Shown one piece after another: positions 52,102 to 61,166 of a stretch of 64,000 bases of DNA. Positions within the stretch are counted from its first letter, which is position 1. Each line of letters starts with the position of its first letter. The position numbers and the translations under genes were made by a program. Where the stretch lies: contig JACDEI010000007.1 of assembly GCA_013816485.1 (NCBI GenBank), positions 1 to 64,000 of the forward strand, written 5' to 3'. A model generated the notes under the pieces. The model did no database searches. It was not told the origin of the DNA and saw only the letters and a list, made by a program, of their open reading frames with translations. Source of the DNA: Planctomycetota bacterium (GTDB lineage Bacteria > Planctomycetota > UBA11346).

Positions 52102-54771
52102 ATGCGCACCATTACCTCGTCATCCCTGTTGTTGCTGTCGTCGCTGCTGGTTGCCAGCGAGGCACCACCCGACTACCGCTTCACCGTTGAGACGCTGCTC
52201 GAAGGCATGCCACAACCGATGGAGTTGGAGGTCGCGCCGGACGGACGGATCTTCTTCAACGAGTACGGCGGCACGCTGCGCATCTATGATCCCAAGACCA
52301 AGCTGACGGTCGAGGCCGGACACATCGAGGTATGGAACGGCCAGGAGAACGGCTTCCTCGGCTTCGCACTCGATCCCGATTTCGCCAAGAACAACTGGAT
52401 CTTCTGCCTGCACTCGCCGAAGGATTTCGACGGCCAGCACCTGACGCGCTTCACCATGGTCGGCGACAAGCTCGATATGAGCAGCGCGAAACTGGTGTTG
52501 GCATTCGAGGAACAGCGCAAGGACTGCTGTCACCACGCCGGCTCGGTCGAGTTCGGACCGGGCGGGATGCTCTTCATCTCCACTGGCGACAACACCCATC
52601 CGCATGGCGACAGCGGCGGCTACGCGCCGATCGATGAACGGGCGGAAAGGTATCCGTGGGACGCGCAGAAATCGGCGGCCAACACCAACGCGCTCACCGG
52701 CAAGATCTTGCGCATCAAACCCAAGCCCGACGGCACGTATGAGATCCCCGCCGGCAACCTTTTTCCGCCCGGCACGGCGAAGACGCGACCAGAAATTTAC
52801 GCCATGGGGTGTCGCAATCCCTGGCGCATGTCGGTCGATCAGCAGACCGGGATCGTCTATTGGGGTGATGTCGGCCCGGATGCCGGCGACGATGGTCCAC
52901 GTGGGTCGCGCGGGTACGACGAGATCAATCAGGCGAAGCAGGCTGGCAACTTCGGCTGGCCGTATTTCATCGGCAACAACTTCGCCTACGCGGATTACGA
53001 CTACACCACCAAACAGGTCGGCGCATTGTTCGACCCGCAGAAGCCGATCAATGAAGGCCCCAACAATACCGGGCTGAACACCCTGCCGCCGGCGCAACCA
53101 GCGATGATCTGGTGGCCCTACCGCAAGCCGAAGGAGTTCCCCGAGATGGGCGAGGGCGGTCGCACTGCCTGCGCCGGGCCGGTGTTCCACTTCCGTCCTG
53201 AGTTCGAGAAAACCGGCGGTTTCCCCAAGGAGTTCGACCGTTGTCTGCTGTTCTGGGACTGGCAGCGTCCGACCATCCGCTGGGCGCGGATGGATTCGCA
53301 ACAGAACTTCCAACGCATCGAACCCTTCACCGGCGCGGTGGTGACTGGCAACTCCGCCGACCAGATCGAAAAGCTGAAGCCCGCCATCGCAGATGGCGCG
53401 ACACTCCTGCAACGTCCGGTCGACGCGGTGTTCGGTGCCGATGGTGCGCTGTATATGCTCGACTACGGCGAGACCTGGGGCGCCAATCACGATGCCAAGC
53501 TGGTGAAGATCAGCTACCTGCGTGGCAATCTCCCACCGGTGGTGAAGGTCGCAGCCGAACCCTCGTCGGGACGCGAACCGCTGACGGTGAAAATCTCCGG
53601 TGCCGGATCAAAGGACCACGAAGGCGACACGCTGAGCTATGCGTGGAAACTTTTTCCGGCGGGCGGCACCACCGGCAAAGCGGTCGCGAAAACCACGGAT
53701 GCGACCATCACCATCGCCGAGCCGGGCAACTACCGCGTAGAACTGACGGTCACCGACGCCAAGGGCGCAAGCCGCAGCGCCAGTGTGCCCGTGCTAGTGG
53801 GCAACAGCGCACCGATCGTCGCCTTCAACGCGCCGCAGGACGGCGACTTCTTCACTCCAGGCAAACCGGTCGCCTATGCCGTGACGGTGAACGATCAGGA
53901 GGACGGCCGCTCCGCCGACAAGGCCGGCGAGTTCGCCGCGCGCACGCTGGTCAGCAGCAGCACGCTCAGCGCCGACGGTAAAGGCCCCGCCGTCGATCCA
54001 GGATTCACCCTGATGAAATCCTCCGACTGCTTCAACTGCCATGCGGTCGATTTCAAGATCATCGGCCCGTCCTTCCTCGACATCGCCAACAAGTACCGCG
54101 GTCAACCTGGCGCACTCGATGCCAGCGTCGGACGCGTACGCGCCGGCAGCAGCAAGGTGTGGGGCGAGATCCCCATGCTGCCGCACCCGCAGCACTCGGT
54201 CGATGAAGTGAACATCATGCTGCGCTGGGTCTTCGCCCTGGAAAAAGGCAAGGGCGGCCCGGCGCTGACACGCGGCCTCAGCGGTGAACTCACCGCGCCG
54301 AAGGACGACAAGGTCGGCCTGTTCGTACTCGAAGCGACCTACGCCGATGCCGGACGCGCGCCTGCCGGTTCGCTCAGCGGCAAGGCCAGCGTGACGCTGC
54401 GCTCGCGGCGGCTCGACGCCGAACACGCCGATGTGCAGGGACCGAAGAGGATGGGCAACGTCATCGGCTCGATCGATCATGGACATCATGTGCGTTTCGC
54501 CGGCATCAACCTCGCCGATGTCGGAGGCTTCACGGCACGCGCCGGTTCGGGCAATGTTGGCGGTAAGGTCGAGTTCCGTGTTGGCTCGCCGACTGGCGAC
54601 CTGATCGCTACTATCGAAGTCCCCAACACTGGTGGCTGGGACAAGTACATCGAACCGTCGGTGAAGCTGGACGCTGCGCGTAGTGAACGCGCGGATGTCT
54701 ACGCGGTGTTCGTCAATCCCGGCAAGGGCGGGCTGATGAACCTCGACTGGGTGCGCTTCGAGCCGAAGTGA
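52102..54771 (+). CDS. Secreted PQQ-dependent sugar dehydrogenase - PKD - cytochrome c - CBM6 fusion
   Basis: The 889-residue protein starts at ATG 52102 (MRTITSSSLLLLSS signal). Residues about 20-470 are a soluble glucose dehydrogenase-type propeller (EGMPQPMELEVAPDGRIFFNE, HHAGSVEFGPGGMLFISTGDN, QKSAANTNALTGKILRIKPKPDG, GCRNPWRMSVD). A PKD domain (about 480-570) follows. A cytochrome c (about 635-710) has SSDCFNCHAVDFKIIGPSF and the likely axial Met in IPMLPHPQ. The CBM6-like end (about 735-889) closes with LDWVRFEPK. Together these oxidise a sugar, pass electrons to an internal heme and keep the enzyme at the substrate. The sugar specificity is unknown. Confidence 0.92.
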   Translation: MRTITSSSLLLLSSLLVASEAPPDYRFTVETLLEGMPQPMELEVAPDGRIFFNEYGGTLRIYDPKTKLTVEAGHIEVWNGQENGFLGFALDPDFAKNNWIFCLHSPKDFDGQHLTRFTMVGDKLDMSSAKLVLAFEEQRKDCCHHAGSVEFGPGGMLFISTGDNTHPHGDSGGYAPIDERAERYPWDAQKSAANTNALTGKILRIKPKPDGTYEIPAGNLFPPGTAKTRPEIYAMGCRNPWRMSVDQQTGIVYWGDVGPDAGDDGPRGSRGYDEINQAKQAGNFGWPYFIGNNFAYADYDYTTKQVGALFDPQKPINEGPNNTGLNTLPPAQPAMIWWPYRKPKEFPEMGEGGRTACAGPVFHFRPEFEKTGGFPKEFDRCLLFWDWQRPTIRWARMDSQQNFQRIEPFTGAVVTGNSADQIEKLKPAIADGATLLQRPVDAVFGADGALYMLDYGETWGANHDAKLVKISYLRGNLPPVVKVAAEPSSGREPLTVKISGAGSKDHEGDTLSYAWKLFPAGGTTGKAVAKTTDATITIAEPGNYRVELTVTDAKGASRSASVPVLVGNSAPIVAFNAPQDGDFFTPGKPVAYAVTVNDQEDGRSADKAGEFAARTLVSSSTLSADGKGPAVDPGFTLMKSSDCFNCHAVDFKIIGPSFLDIANKYRGQPGALDASVGRVRAGSSKVWGEIPMLPHPQHSVDEVNIMLRWVFALEKGKGGPALTRGLSGELTAPKDDKVGLFVLEATYADAGRAPAGSLSGKASVTLRSRRLDAEHADVQGPKRMGNVIGSIDHGHHVRFAGINLADVGGFTARAGSGNVGGKVEFRVGSPTGDLIATIEVPNTGGWDKYIEPSVKLDAARSERADVYAVFVNPGKGGLMNLDWVRFEPK

Positions 54772-54835
54772 TGCTGGCGCGCGACCGGGGCCCATCCGCT
54801 TCGACGCTGCGGAACCCGCCCGTCAGCAGCTCGGT

Positions 54836-54865
54836 GTCGCACGCCTGAGCGTCGCACGCCTGAGC
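54836..54865. repeat. 15-bp direct repeat
   Basis: Two exact copies of GTCGCACGCCTGAGC in the gap after the sugar dehydrogenase fusion. No other feature is evident in this 232-bp gap apart from the next gene's ribosome-binding site. Confidence 0.8.
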
Positions 54866-55003
54866 AACGGTGCCACGACCCTCCTGATACCAATCCTCCA
54901 TCTGCCGTACCGCCTGGTCACATCCGTGGCTTGGCAACGCCTGGGAAACGGGCATAGCGCAGCACCTCTCCAACCGCGGCACCCACCAACCCCAGGACTT
55001 TCC

Positions 55004-55696
55004 ATGCTGATCACCCGCCGACTGTCCCTCGCCTTCATCGCCCTGCTGGCGGTCAGCGCATCCACCGGTGCGGAGAGCACCCCGGTCGATGTCGCCGGCT
55101 ACACCGGTCCGATCAAGCTCGCCTGTGTCGGCGATAGCATCACCCAGGGTGTCGGCGCGGAAAAAGGCAAGTCGTGGCCGGACCAGATCCAGGCGATGCT
55201 CGGCGACAAATGGCAGGTGCGCAATTTTGGCGTCAGCGGTTCGACGCTGCTGAACGCCGGCGACAAGCCGTACCAAAAGGAAGGCGCGTTCGAAAAGGCG
55301 CTAGAGTTCACCCCCGACGTGGTGGTCATCATCCTCGGCACCAACGACACCAAGCCGCAAAACTGGAAGCACAAGGACAGCTTCACCGCCGACTACCAGG
55401 ACCTCATCGGAAAATTCGCTGCGCTGCCATCGAAGCCGAAGATCTTCATCAGCTACGCCCCCTATATCGCCGGCAAGGGCAACTTCGGCATCACCGAGGA
55501 GAACACCGTCGCCGAGTTCCCGCTGATCGATGCCGCCGCGAAAGCGACGTCGTCCGGCATCATCGATGTGCATGGCGCGCTGGTCGGCAAGGACGCGCTG
55601 ATCCCTGACCGGGTGCACCCGAACAACGAGGGCATGACCGCGATCGCGACGGCGGTTTTTCAGGCGCTGACGGGCAAGGCACCAGTCGCGAAGTGA
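55004..55696 (+). CDS. Secreted SGNH/GDSL-family hydrolase
   Basis: The 230-residue protein starts at ATG 55004 (AGGA upstream), with a signal peptide (MLITRRLSLAFIALLAVSASTGA). SGNH blocks: VGDSITQGVG (nucleophile Ser), FGVSGSTLLN (Gly), LGTNDTKP (Asn) and PDRVHPNNEG (Asp/His). The size matches single-domain sialate O-acetylesterase/rhamnogalacturonan-acetylesterase-like members, so removal of O-acetyl groups from sugar polymers is likely. It is the second SGNH enzyme in the window and is not closely similar to the first by eye. Confidence 0.92.
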   Translation: MLITRRLSLAFIALLAVSASTGAESTPVDVAGYTGPIKLACVGDSITQGVGAEKGKSWPDQIQAMLGDKWQVRNFGVSGSTLLNAGDKPYQKEGAFEKALEFTPDVVVIILGTNDTKPQNWKHKDSFTADYQDLIGKFAALPSKPKIFISYAPYIAGKGNFGITEENTVAEFPLIDAAAKATSSGIIDVHGALVGKDALIPDRVHPNNEGMTAIATAVFQALTGKAPVAK

Positions 55697-55820
55697 TGGT
55701 GGCTGGGCCAAATCGTCACCGGCCCAGCCCGAATCCGTGCGCCCCGAAGCAGAGATTCAAACTCAGCCCCGTCAGCCTGGGGACCAAGCTGCGAACAAGG
55801 AGTTCACGTCCCGCAACCAA

Positions 55821-56462
55821 TCACGGTCGCTTTTCCGGATGCTCTCGCGCATAGGCCACACACTCGGCGGCGAAGGTGTTGCCACCTGCCGCGAGGCGTT
55901 CGGCGTGGCGCAACACCTCGGGCCATTGGGCGGCGTTCGATTTGTATGACCACTGGGCGCTGGAGCCGGCGAGATCGATGACGGTGCTCTTGCCCTCTGT
56001 GCGTGACGCGTCGACGAAGGCGACTGCCATCAAGCGATCCAGATAATGCTCCTCGCCAGTACAGAAGAATGCCATCCACAACACGTCGTTCTTCGCCGGG
56101 CTGGCGCTGCCGTCATCCAACCAGGCGGTGAATTTCATGTGATCCGCGGTGCGGAAGCGACTAAGCGGCAGACTGTCAGGTGCGTCATCGATGCTCAGAC
56201 CGTATTTCCCGGTGGCGAACACCACGAACGAGGCCATCAGCGAGGCGTTCGCGCGCATCTCCGGATTGCTGTCAAAGCGGTTGAAGCTGTTTAGAATGAC
56301 GCGGAACTCATCCTGCGTCGGCTGACGATGGAAGGTCGACAGCCGACGGGAGAGGTCGTCGATGGAGGTTGCGGAGACGTTCCGCTCGGCGCCACAGCCG
56401 CCCAGCAGGACGAGCGCACCCAGCGTCAGCAGTAACACGACGGGCGATGAGGAGAATGGCAT
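55821..56462 (-). CDS. Hypothetical lipoprotein
   Basis: The 213-residue protein has a clear lipoprotein signal (VVLLLTLGALVLLGGC). I recognise no domain. The mature part is mostly helical (DEFRVILNSFNRFDSNPEM, DRLMAVAFVDASR) and contains KNDVLWMAFFCTGEEHYLD. ATG 56462 is used here; the longer ORF start runs through a repeat region. It is in a block with an amidohydrolase gene on the same strand, separated by a heptamer-array element. Function unknown. Confidence 0.72.
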   Translation of the reverse strand: MPFSSSPVVLLLTLGALVLLGGCGAERNVSATSIDDLSRRLSTFHRQPTQDEFRVILNSFNRFDSNPEMRANASLMASFVVFATGKYGLSIDDAPDSLPLSRFRTADHMKFTAWLDDGSASPAKNDVLWMAFFCTGEEHYLDRLMAVAFVDASRTEGKSTVIDLAGSSAQWSYKSNAAQWPEVLRHAERLAAGGNTFAAECVAYAREHPEKRP

Positions 56463-56562
56463 GGGATGCGTGGTCGTAAGCGACCGGCGGCGTCTGTGAA
56501 GAGCAGAGCCATTCTGCTGTGTGGTGGAGGTGGCGGGCAAATGGCAGGCGCGGGGAACTAGA

Positions 56563-56667
56563 GCGACCGGCGAAAGGCGAATGGCGAATAGCGCTGTCTT
56601 CTTTTTCACCGGTCGCCAGTGGCAGGTCGCCGCTCGCCAGTCGCCAGTCGCCAGTCGCCGCTCGCCG
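56563..56667. repeat. Paired inverted 7-bp arrays (GCGAATG / TCGCCAG)
   Basis: The left arm (56563-56593) has about three to four units of GCGAAAG/GCGAATG. The right arm (56611-56667) has about seven units of TCGCCAG/TCGCCGC, the approximate reverse complement. The spacer is about 17 bases and T-rich. The right arm ends 9 bp before the amidohydrolase stop codon. Confidence 0.85.
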
Positions 56668-56675
56668 GAGCGCGC

Positions 56676-57782
56676 TCATCTGCCCAGGACCCGGACACTG
56701 TTTGCCTGATAGAGATCCCGCAGCGTCTCATCGCTCAGATCAAGGCCATGCAGCGGCCAGTGGTAGCCGAAACGGATGTCGTAGAAATGTTCGTCGGCGG
56801 TTTCCAGGATGCGGAAGGACACCGGATACAGGCCCGCCTTGTAGTGGTTGTCGGTGCCGTAGAGCAGGCGCGTGCGGTATTTCTCCATGAAGGCACGGAC
56901 GGCGCGTGGGATCGGCGCGATCTCACCGTAGCGCGCGCCGATGTCGGCGTAGAGGTTGGGATAGGCATCGAACAGACGCGCCAGTTGGCTGAGATCGGCG
57001 CAACAATTCGCCAGGTGGCAGGCGATGAAGGTGGTCTGAGGATTGTCGCGCACTGCCTCCGCCAACGTGGTGATGAGCTGGTCGTGATCGGCGATGCCTT
57101 TTTTCGTGAGATCGACCCGCCACTTGGCGGCGTTCATCAGGCCATCGTTGCTGGCGTCCGGCGGCAGGTACATCCAGGCATCCTCGGCCACGTGGATGTT
57201 GATCGGCATCTTCAACTCGGCGCATTTCGCCAACAGCGGTTTCATCCGCGGATCGTTGATGTGCATGCCGAGTTCCGGTTCGGTGAGTTGCGCCACGGTG
57301 GCCTTCTGTGACATCGGCCGGAAACCCATGCCCTTGTCCATCAGCTCGCCGACGCCGCGGGCACCCTGACGATGGCAGCGCTCCAGTTCGGCGACCGCCC
57401 GCTCCGACCAGCCCGGCTGGTCCCAGCCGGTGAAATCGAAGTAACACCACAGTTCGAAGCGTTGCGGATGACGTCCATATCTGGCGACCAGCGCGTCAAA
57501 CTCATCGCCGGTGGCGAAGGTCAGGATGATCGAACGCGCGACGTTCGCTGCGTCCATGGCTGCCACCCACGCATCGACCTCGCCTGGGGTCTTGGCGTAG
57601 TCATGGGTGTGGAAATCGATCGCCGGGTAACGGGCTTTGCGCACCTCGGTCTTGGGCACGTTGTAGATCGAGACCGGACGGTAGTCCTTGAGCTTGATCT
57701 CGTCGGCCGGCGTCGTCGCCGAATCGCCGGCGCTGAGGCATGAGACCAGCAGGGCGAGGCCACAGAGTCGGGCACAGAACAT
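56676..57782 (-). CDS. Exported amidohydrolase-2 family protein
   Basis: The 368-residue protein starts at ATG 57782 (GGAGGG upstream), with a signal peptide (MFCARLCGLALLVSCLSAG). Metal and active-site motifs of the amidohydrolase-2 (ACMSD-like) TIM barrel are complete: DFHTHDY (HxH), INIHVAEDAW, FIACHLAN and LLYGTDNHY with the conserved Asp. Unlike the amidohydrolase at 43173-44129, it looks catalytically intact. It is common in planctomycetes as an uncharacterised exported hydrolase. The substrate is unknown. Confidence 0.9.
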   Translation of the reverse strand: MFCARLCGLALLVSCLSAGDSATTPADEIKLKDYRPVSIYNVPKTEVRKARYPAIDFHTHDYAKTPGEVDAWVAAMDAANVARSIILTFATGDEFDALVARYGRHPQRFELWCYFDFTGWDQPGWSERAVAELERCHRQGARGVGELMDKGMGFRPMSQKATVAQLTEPELGMHINDPRMKPLLAKCAELKMPINIHVAEDAWMYLPPDASNDGLMNAAKWRVDLTKKGIADHDQLITTLAEAVRDNPQTTFIACHLANCCADLSQLARLFDAYPNLYADIGARYGEIAPIPRAVRAFMEKYRTRLLYGTDNHYKAGLYPVSFRILETADEHFYDIRFGYHWPLHGLDLSDETLRDLYQANSVRVLGR

Positions 57783-57956
57783 GGGATTCCCTCCGGGAAG
57801 ACGACGATTCGCGGCGGACAGTCCGTGGCCAGGCAAACCTGTCCTTAGAATGCCGCTGGGCACGCGCACCGATCCGTCTCATAAAATTGCGATGGACCAA
57901 CGTTTGGGGCGAATGGCGAGCTGCTGCGGCGGTCACTGGCAGCGCTCACCTGCCAT

Positions 57957-57988
57957 GAAAAAGGCCCGCTGCGCATGCAGCGGGCCTT
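57957..57988 (-). terminator. Rho-independent terminator of the small basic protein gene
   Basis: A perfect 12-bp stem (AAGGCCCGCTGC / GCAGCGGGCCTT) with loop GCAT, followed on the minus strand by TTTTT. It is about 80 bases downstream of the 33-residue gene's stop. Confidence 0.88.
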
Positions 57989-57990
57989 TG

Positions 57991-58028
57991 AGATTCAACT
58001 CGGAGATTCAACTCGGAGATTCAACTCG
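57991..58028. repeat. 13-bp tandem repeat
   Basis: Nearly three copies of AGATTCAACTCGG between the 33-residue gene and its terminator, so the repeat would lie in the 3' part of the transcript. Confidence 0.85.
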
Positions 58029-58070
58029 TGATGAACGTCTGCTCCTAACGGAGCGACGCCACCGTGCAGA

Positions 58071-58172
58071 CTACTTCTGGGCGCGCTTGGCGGCTTTGGC
58101 CGCACGCTTTTCCATCATGGACTTGGCCGGCGCCTTTTTGGCTGCCTTCATGCTGCGTTGTTCTTTGGCCAT
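58071..58172 (-). CDS. Small Lys/Ala-rich basic protein (33 aa)
   Basis: The reading frame MAKEQRSMKAAKKAPAKS... ends KRAAKAAKRAQK. Residues are almost only K, A, R, M and E/Q, resembling a histone-H1-like or ribosome-associated tail. The case for a real gene is a strong ribosome-binding site (GAGGAG) at good spacing, a perfect terminator shortly downstream and a composition unlike its shadow frames. The ORF track gives a longer frame (62 residues) whose first 29 codons look non-coding. It could bind DNA or RNA; no function is known. Confidence 0.75.
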   Translation of the reverse strand: MAKEQRSMKAAKKAPAKSMMEKRAAKAAKRAQK

Positions 58173-58540
58173 GGGTGGCTCCTCGTAAGTGGTGAAGCAG
58201 GGATGATGGGAACAAGGGTGGATTTTCCTATCGCCGAATAGCCTTGAGCGATTGAGCAATGGACGATCGGGTGCCCTGACCGTGCGGGACTACAATTACC
58301 GGTAACGTGATTGGTGAACCTCAGGTCACATCCGTCGTTCACCGACATGCCACTCATGACCGTGCTGATGACCTTATACCTGGGCTTTAGGATGATCTGC
58401 AGGACATGAGGCAGCTGCCACTGATCCGCACGCACATCAGTTCGCCGGCGAAATGAGGTCGCACGACACGAGTTATACGAACGGGCAAGCAGCCTCCTTA
58501 ATCACCTGACCTTCAGTCGCCTAGGCGATGCGACGACGGC
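58173..58540. other. Intergenic region without recognisable gene
   Basis: This 368-bp gap lies upstream of the small basic protein gene and downstream of the TPR gene. It contains the GAGGAG ribosome-binding site at its left edge and a few short inverted repeats (TACCGGTA). I see no conserved ORF, array or RNA structure. Confidence 0.6.
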
Positions 58541-59251
58541 CTATTCAGCTTTGTGGTAGGCCATCTTCTTTTCGTAGAGCGCGAGTCGGGTGGCCAGATC
58601 GGCCTTATCCTCCGCATTGGTTTCTAGTTCGAGGGCTTTCTTCTGCGTCAGGGTGGCATTCTCGAAATCGCCGGCCTCGGCATAGGCCGCGCCCAGGGTG
58701 TCCAGATAGGACGCATTTTTATGGTCGGTCTTTTCGCAGGCGATGAGGGCATATTTGATCGCCTTCGCGCCATCACGGACCTTGGCGTCGGAGCAGGTGG
58801 CCAGTAGCCATGCCAAATTGTTGTGCACCGACTTGATCTCGGAATCGATGGCGATGGCTTTTTCATAATCGGGGATCGCCAACGCCGGTTTCTTGTTCCG
58901 TTTATACGCCTCACCACGGTTGTAATAGACCTCGCCCAACTCCTTCACCGACTTGTCCGGAAAGGCGTCGAGGACCTTGTTGTAATCCTTGAGCGCCAGA
59001 TCGAGTTTCCCCAGCATGGAATAGGCGTTGGCGCGATTGACGTAGGAACCGTAGTTGGCCGGCAGGGCGGGATAATACTTGATCGCCTTGGTGAACGAGG
59101 CCGCCGCCTTGTCCCATTTCCCTTCCGCGCTGTAACGATCGCCCTCCGCCCAGTGCTTATTGTACAGTTCCTCATCGGTCGCGGCGTGTAGTTGGATCGT
59201 CAGGACGCAGAGGATGGTCAGAATCCAGGGGAACAGGCATTGTAGTTTCAT
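58541..59251 (-). CDS. Exported TPR-repeat protein
   Basis: The 236-residue protein has a signal peptide (MKLQCLFPWILTILCVLTIQLHAA). It then carries about four to five TPR units, of which WAEGDRYSAEGKWDKAAASFTKAIKYYP, NRANAYSMLGKLDLALKDYNKVLDAFP and YYNRGEAYKRNKKPALAIPDYEKAIAID are canonical. A Lys-rich tail ends it. TPRs mediate protein contacts; the partner is unknown. Codon use and length look normal. A weak ribosome-binding site (AGGGAT) precedes the ATG. Confidence 0.9.
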   Translation of the reverse strand: MKLQCLFPWILTILCVLTIQLHAATDEELYNKHWAEGDRYSAEGKWDKAAASFTKAIKYYPALPANYGSYVNRANAYSMLGKLDLALKDYNKVLDAFPDKSVKELGEVYYNRGEAYKRNKKPALAIPDYEKAIAIDSEIKSVHNNLAWLLATCSDAKVRDGAKAIKYALIACEKTDHKNASYLDTLGAAYAEAGDFENATLTQKKALELETNAEDKADLATRLALYEKKMAYHKAE

Positions 59252-59335
59252 CGGCGATCCCTGTGTTAGTCCGACGCTAACGATCGCCGCCGGGCTGCCA
59301 AGTCAGGCGGTGGATTCTGTCGGGGGTACGGGGCA

Positions 59336-59384
59336 GCGACAGGTTTCAGGCGACAGGCGACAGGTGACAGGTGACAGGTGACAG
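59336..59384. repeat. 7-bp tandem array (GCGACAG/GTGACAG)
   Basis: Seven exact heptamer positions (GCGACAG, GTTTCAG, GCGACAG, GCGACAG, then three GTGACAG) end 14 bp before the stop of the lectin-domain gene. No inverted partner arm is obvious here. Confidence 0.9.
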
Positions 59385-59398
59385 GCCACTCGCGCCGT

Positions 59399-60904
59399 TC
59401 ACGGCGCCACGAGATCTTCCAGACGGCCGACACGACCGTTCAGAGGAATGAAGCGGGCGTTGTAGAACGCGGCGCTGGCATTCCAGGCACCGAGACCCAG
59501 GGCTCCGGGTCTGGTCGGGTGGGCTTTGCGGTGATTGCCGAAGCTGGTGCTCGCAGGGCCCTTCCAGCGGAAGATCTCATGGCCATCGAGGTGCAGCACG
59601 ATGCTGATCTGTGCACCTTGTTTAACTTCGGCGACGAAGGTGTGACGGGTCTTGGGTGTAATCCGACCACGAGGGCTGTTGCTGCTGACCATATCATCAT
59701 TGATCAAGTGAAACGCCGAGCCGTCGTCGTAGAGGAAGTAGTTCAGCGAATGCGGGCTATCCTCCGCCATCACTGGGATGAGGAACATCACCTCGCCCTT
59801 GTCGGACAACTGTTCGAAGGTGGATTCGAAGCGGTAATCACCGAAGGGAACCACCGGAATGGTGACGTGATCGCCGGCGTCATTCTTCTCCACCACCAAG
59901 ACGCCGTTGACGTTTTTCCATTCGCCCTGGTAGGAACCCTTGGCCAGCGACATCAGGGGCCACAGATCCACTGACCCGGTATGTTTCAGCACATCGAAGG
60001 GCAGGTCGCTCAGGCGCTTGTCGATGCGTGACAGCGTAATGCCGGTCAATTTCGGCAGCGCCGTGCGATACCAGGATTCGGCGTGGCGCTGCACCAGGGT
60101 GCGACTGAAGCCGCGAAGCTTTTCGCTGACCGTCCACCACCCATCGGCAATCGCCACCGCCTGCGCCACTTCACCAGTGCTCGCCAGTTCGTTGGTCGCG
60201 AGCTTCGCCAGTTGGGTGTCGTTACCACTCGCCAGCGATGGCAGACCAGTTTTCCAATCACCCAGCAAGAGGCAGGCATGGCGACCAACCATCGTCGCAT
60301 CGCTCGCGCTCACGTTGCCAAGCAGATCTGCCGCCGGGAGGGCTTTGCGCGAGGCGATGATCTCGGTGACCCAGGCCGGCAGCTCTTTCGCCAACGTGGT
60401 CAGCGCCGCATCCTTATGACGACCACTCAGCGCTGTCGCTGCCGTCGCCAGCCGAGCGGCCAAGGCATCATCGCCGGTCGCTACCGCCTGACGACACAAG
60501 GCGATGAGGAAGTGCGCGGCGATCGAGGCATCAACCACCTGTTTGGCCTGACGGCTGAGTTGAAGCCCAAGGTCGGCGCGTTCGACCAGCGCATTCACTG
60601 CGAAACCCGCGGTCAGGGCATCCATCGCCGAGATCGCGATGGTGCTGTCGCCGGACTTGCTCGCAGTGTCGAGCGCCTCACGCAGGTAGGCGTATCGTTC
60701 CACCGGATCACTGGTGGTGCGCGCACTCTCCATCAGGGAAGTCGCCAACACGGCCGGACCACGTTTGGGCTGATCGCGCAACAACGCCTGCACGTCCTTG
60801 GTCGCGCGAGCGAACGCGTCACCGGTTGGCACCGGCTCCTGGGCCGCCAACGGCAAGATGAAATGAGCGCACAGGACCAGGAAAGCCAACGGACGTAGTC
60901 GCAT
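59399..60904 (-). CDS. Secreted protein with C-terminal lectin-like (DUF1080-type) domain
   Basis: The 501-residue protein starts at ATG 60904 and has a signal peptide (MRLRPLAFLVLCAHFILPLAA). The first 300 residues are helical and of unknown family (armadillo- or TPR-like, e.g. RLATAATALSGRHKDAALTTLAKEL). Residues about 310-490 resemble the 3-keto-disaccharide hydrolase/DUF1080 concanavalin-like domain (GEWKNVNGVLVVEKNDAG, FGDYRFESTFEQLSDKGEVMF, ISIVLHLDGHEIFRWKGP). Domains of this kind bind or cleave modified sugars; here a binding role seems more likely. Confidence 0.8.
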   Translation of the reverse strand: MRLRPLAFLVLCAHFILPLAAQEPVPTGDAFARATKDVQALLRDQPKRGPAVLATSLMESARTTSDPVERYAYLREALDTASKSGDSTIAISAMDALTAGFAVNALVERADLGLQLSRQAKQVVDASIAAHFLIALCRQAVATGDDALAARLATAATALSGRHKDAALTTLAKELPAWVTEIIASRKALPAADLLGNVSASDATMVGRHACLLLGDWKTGLPSLASGNDTQLAKLATNELASTGEVAQAVAIADGWWTVSEKLRGFSRTLVQRHAESWYRTALPKLTGITLSRIDKRLSDLPFDVLKHTGSVDLWPLMSLAKGSYQGEWKNVNGVLVVEKNDAGDHVTIPVVPFGDYRFESTFEQLSDKGEVMFLIPVMAEDSPHSLNYFLYDDGSAFHLINDDMVSSNSPRGRITPKTRHTFVAEVKQGAQISIVLHLDGHEIFRWKGPASTSFGNHRKAHPTRPGALGLGAWNASAAFYNARFIPLNGRVGRLEDLVAP

Positions 60905-60977
60905 AGCCGCGCAGTCTGTCCGCAACATCGGCATTGCCAGCGTGTGTTCCGTGTGGGTGTAAAATCACGCCAGGGGC

Positions 60978-61090
<113 letters not shown>

Positions 61091-61166
61091 GCCTCCCCCC
61101 TCCACCCGCAACACTTCCGCAAACACCGCGCCTACGCCATGCCCGGCCATCAGCGTCCTCAGGCCG

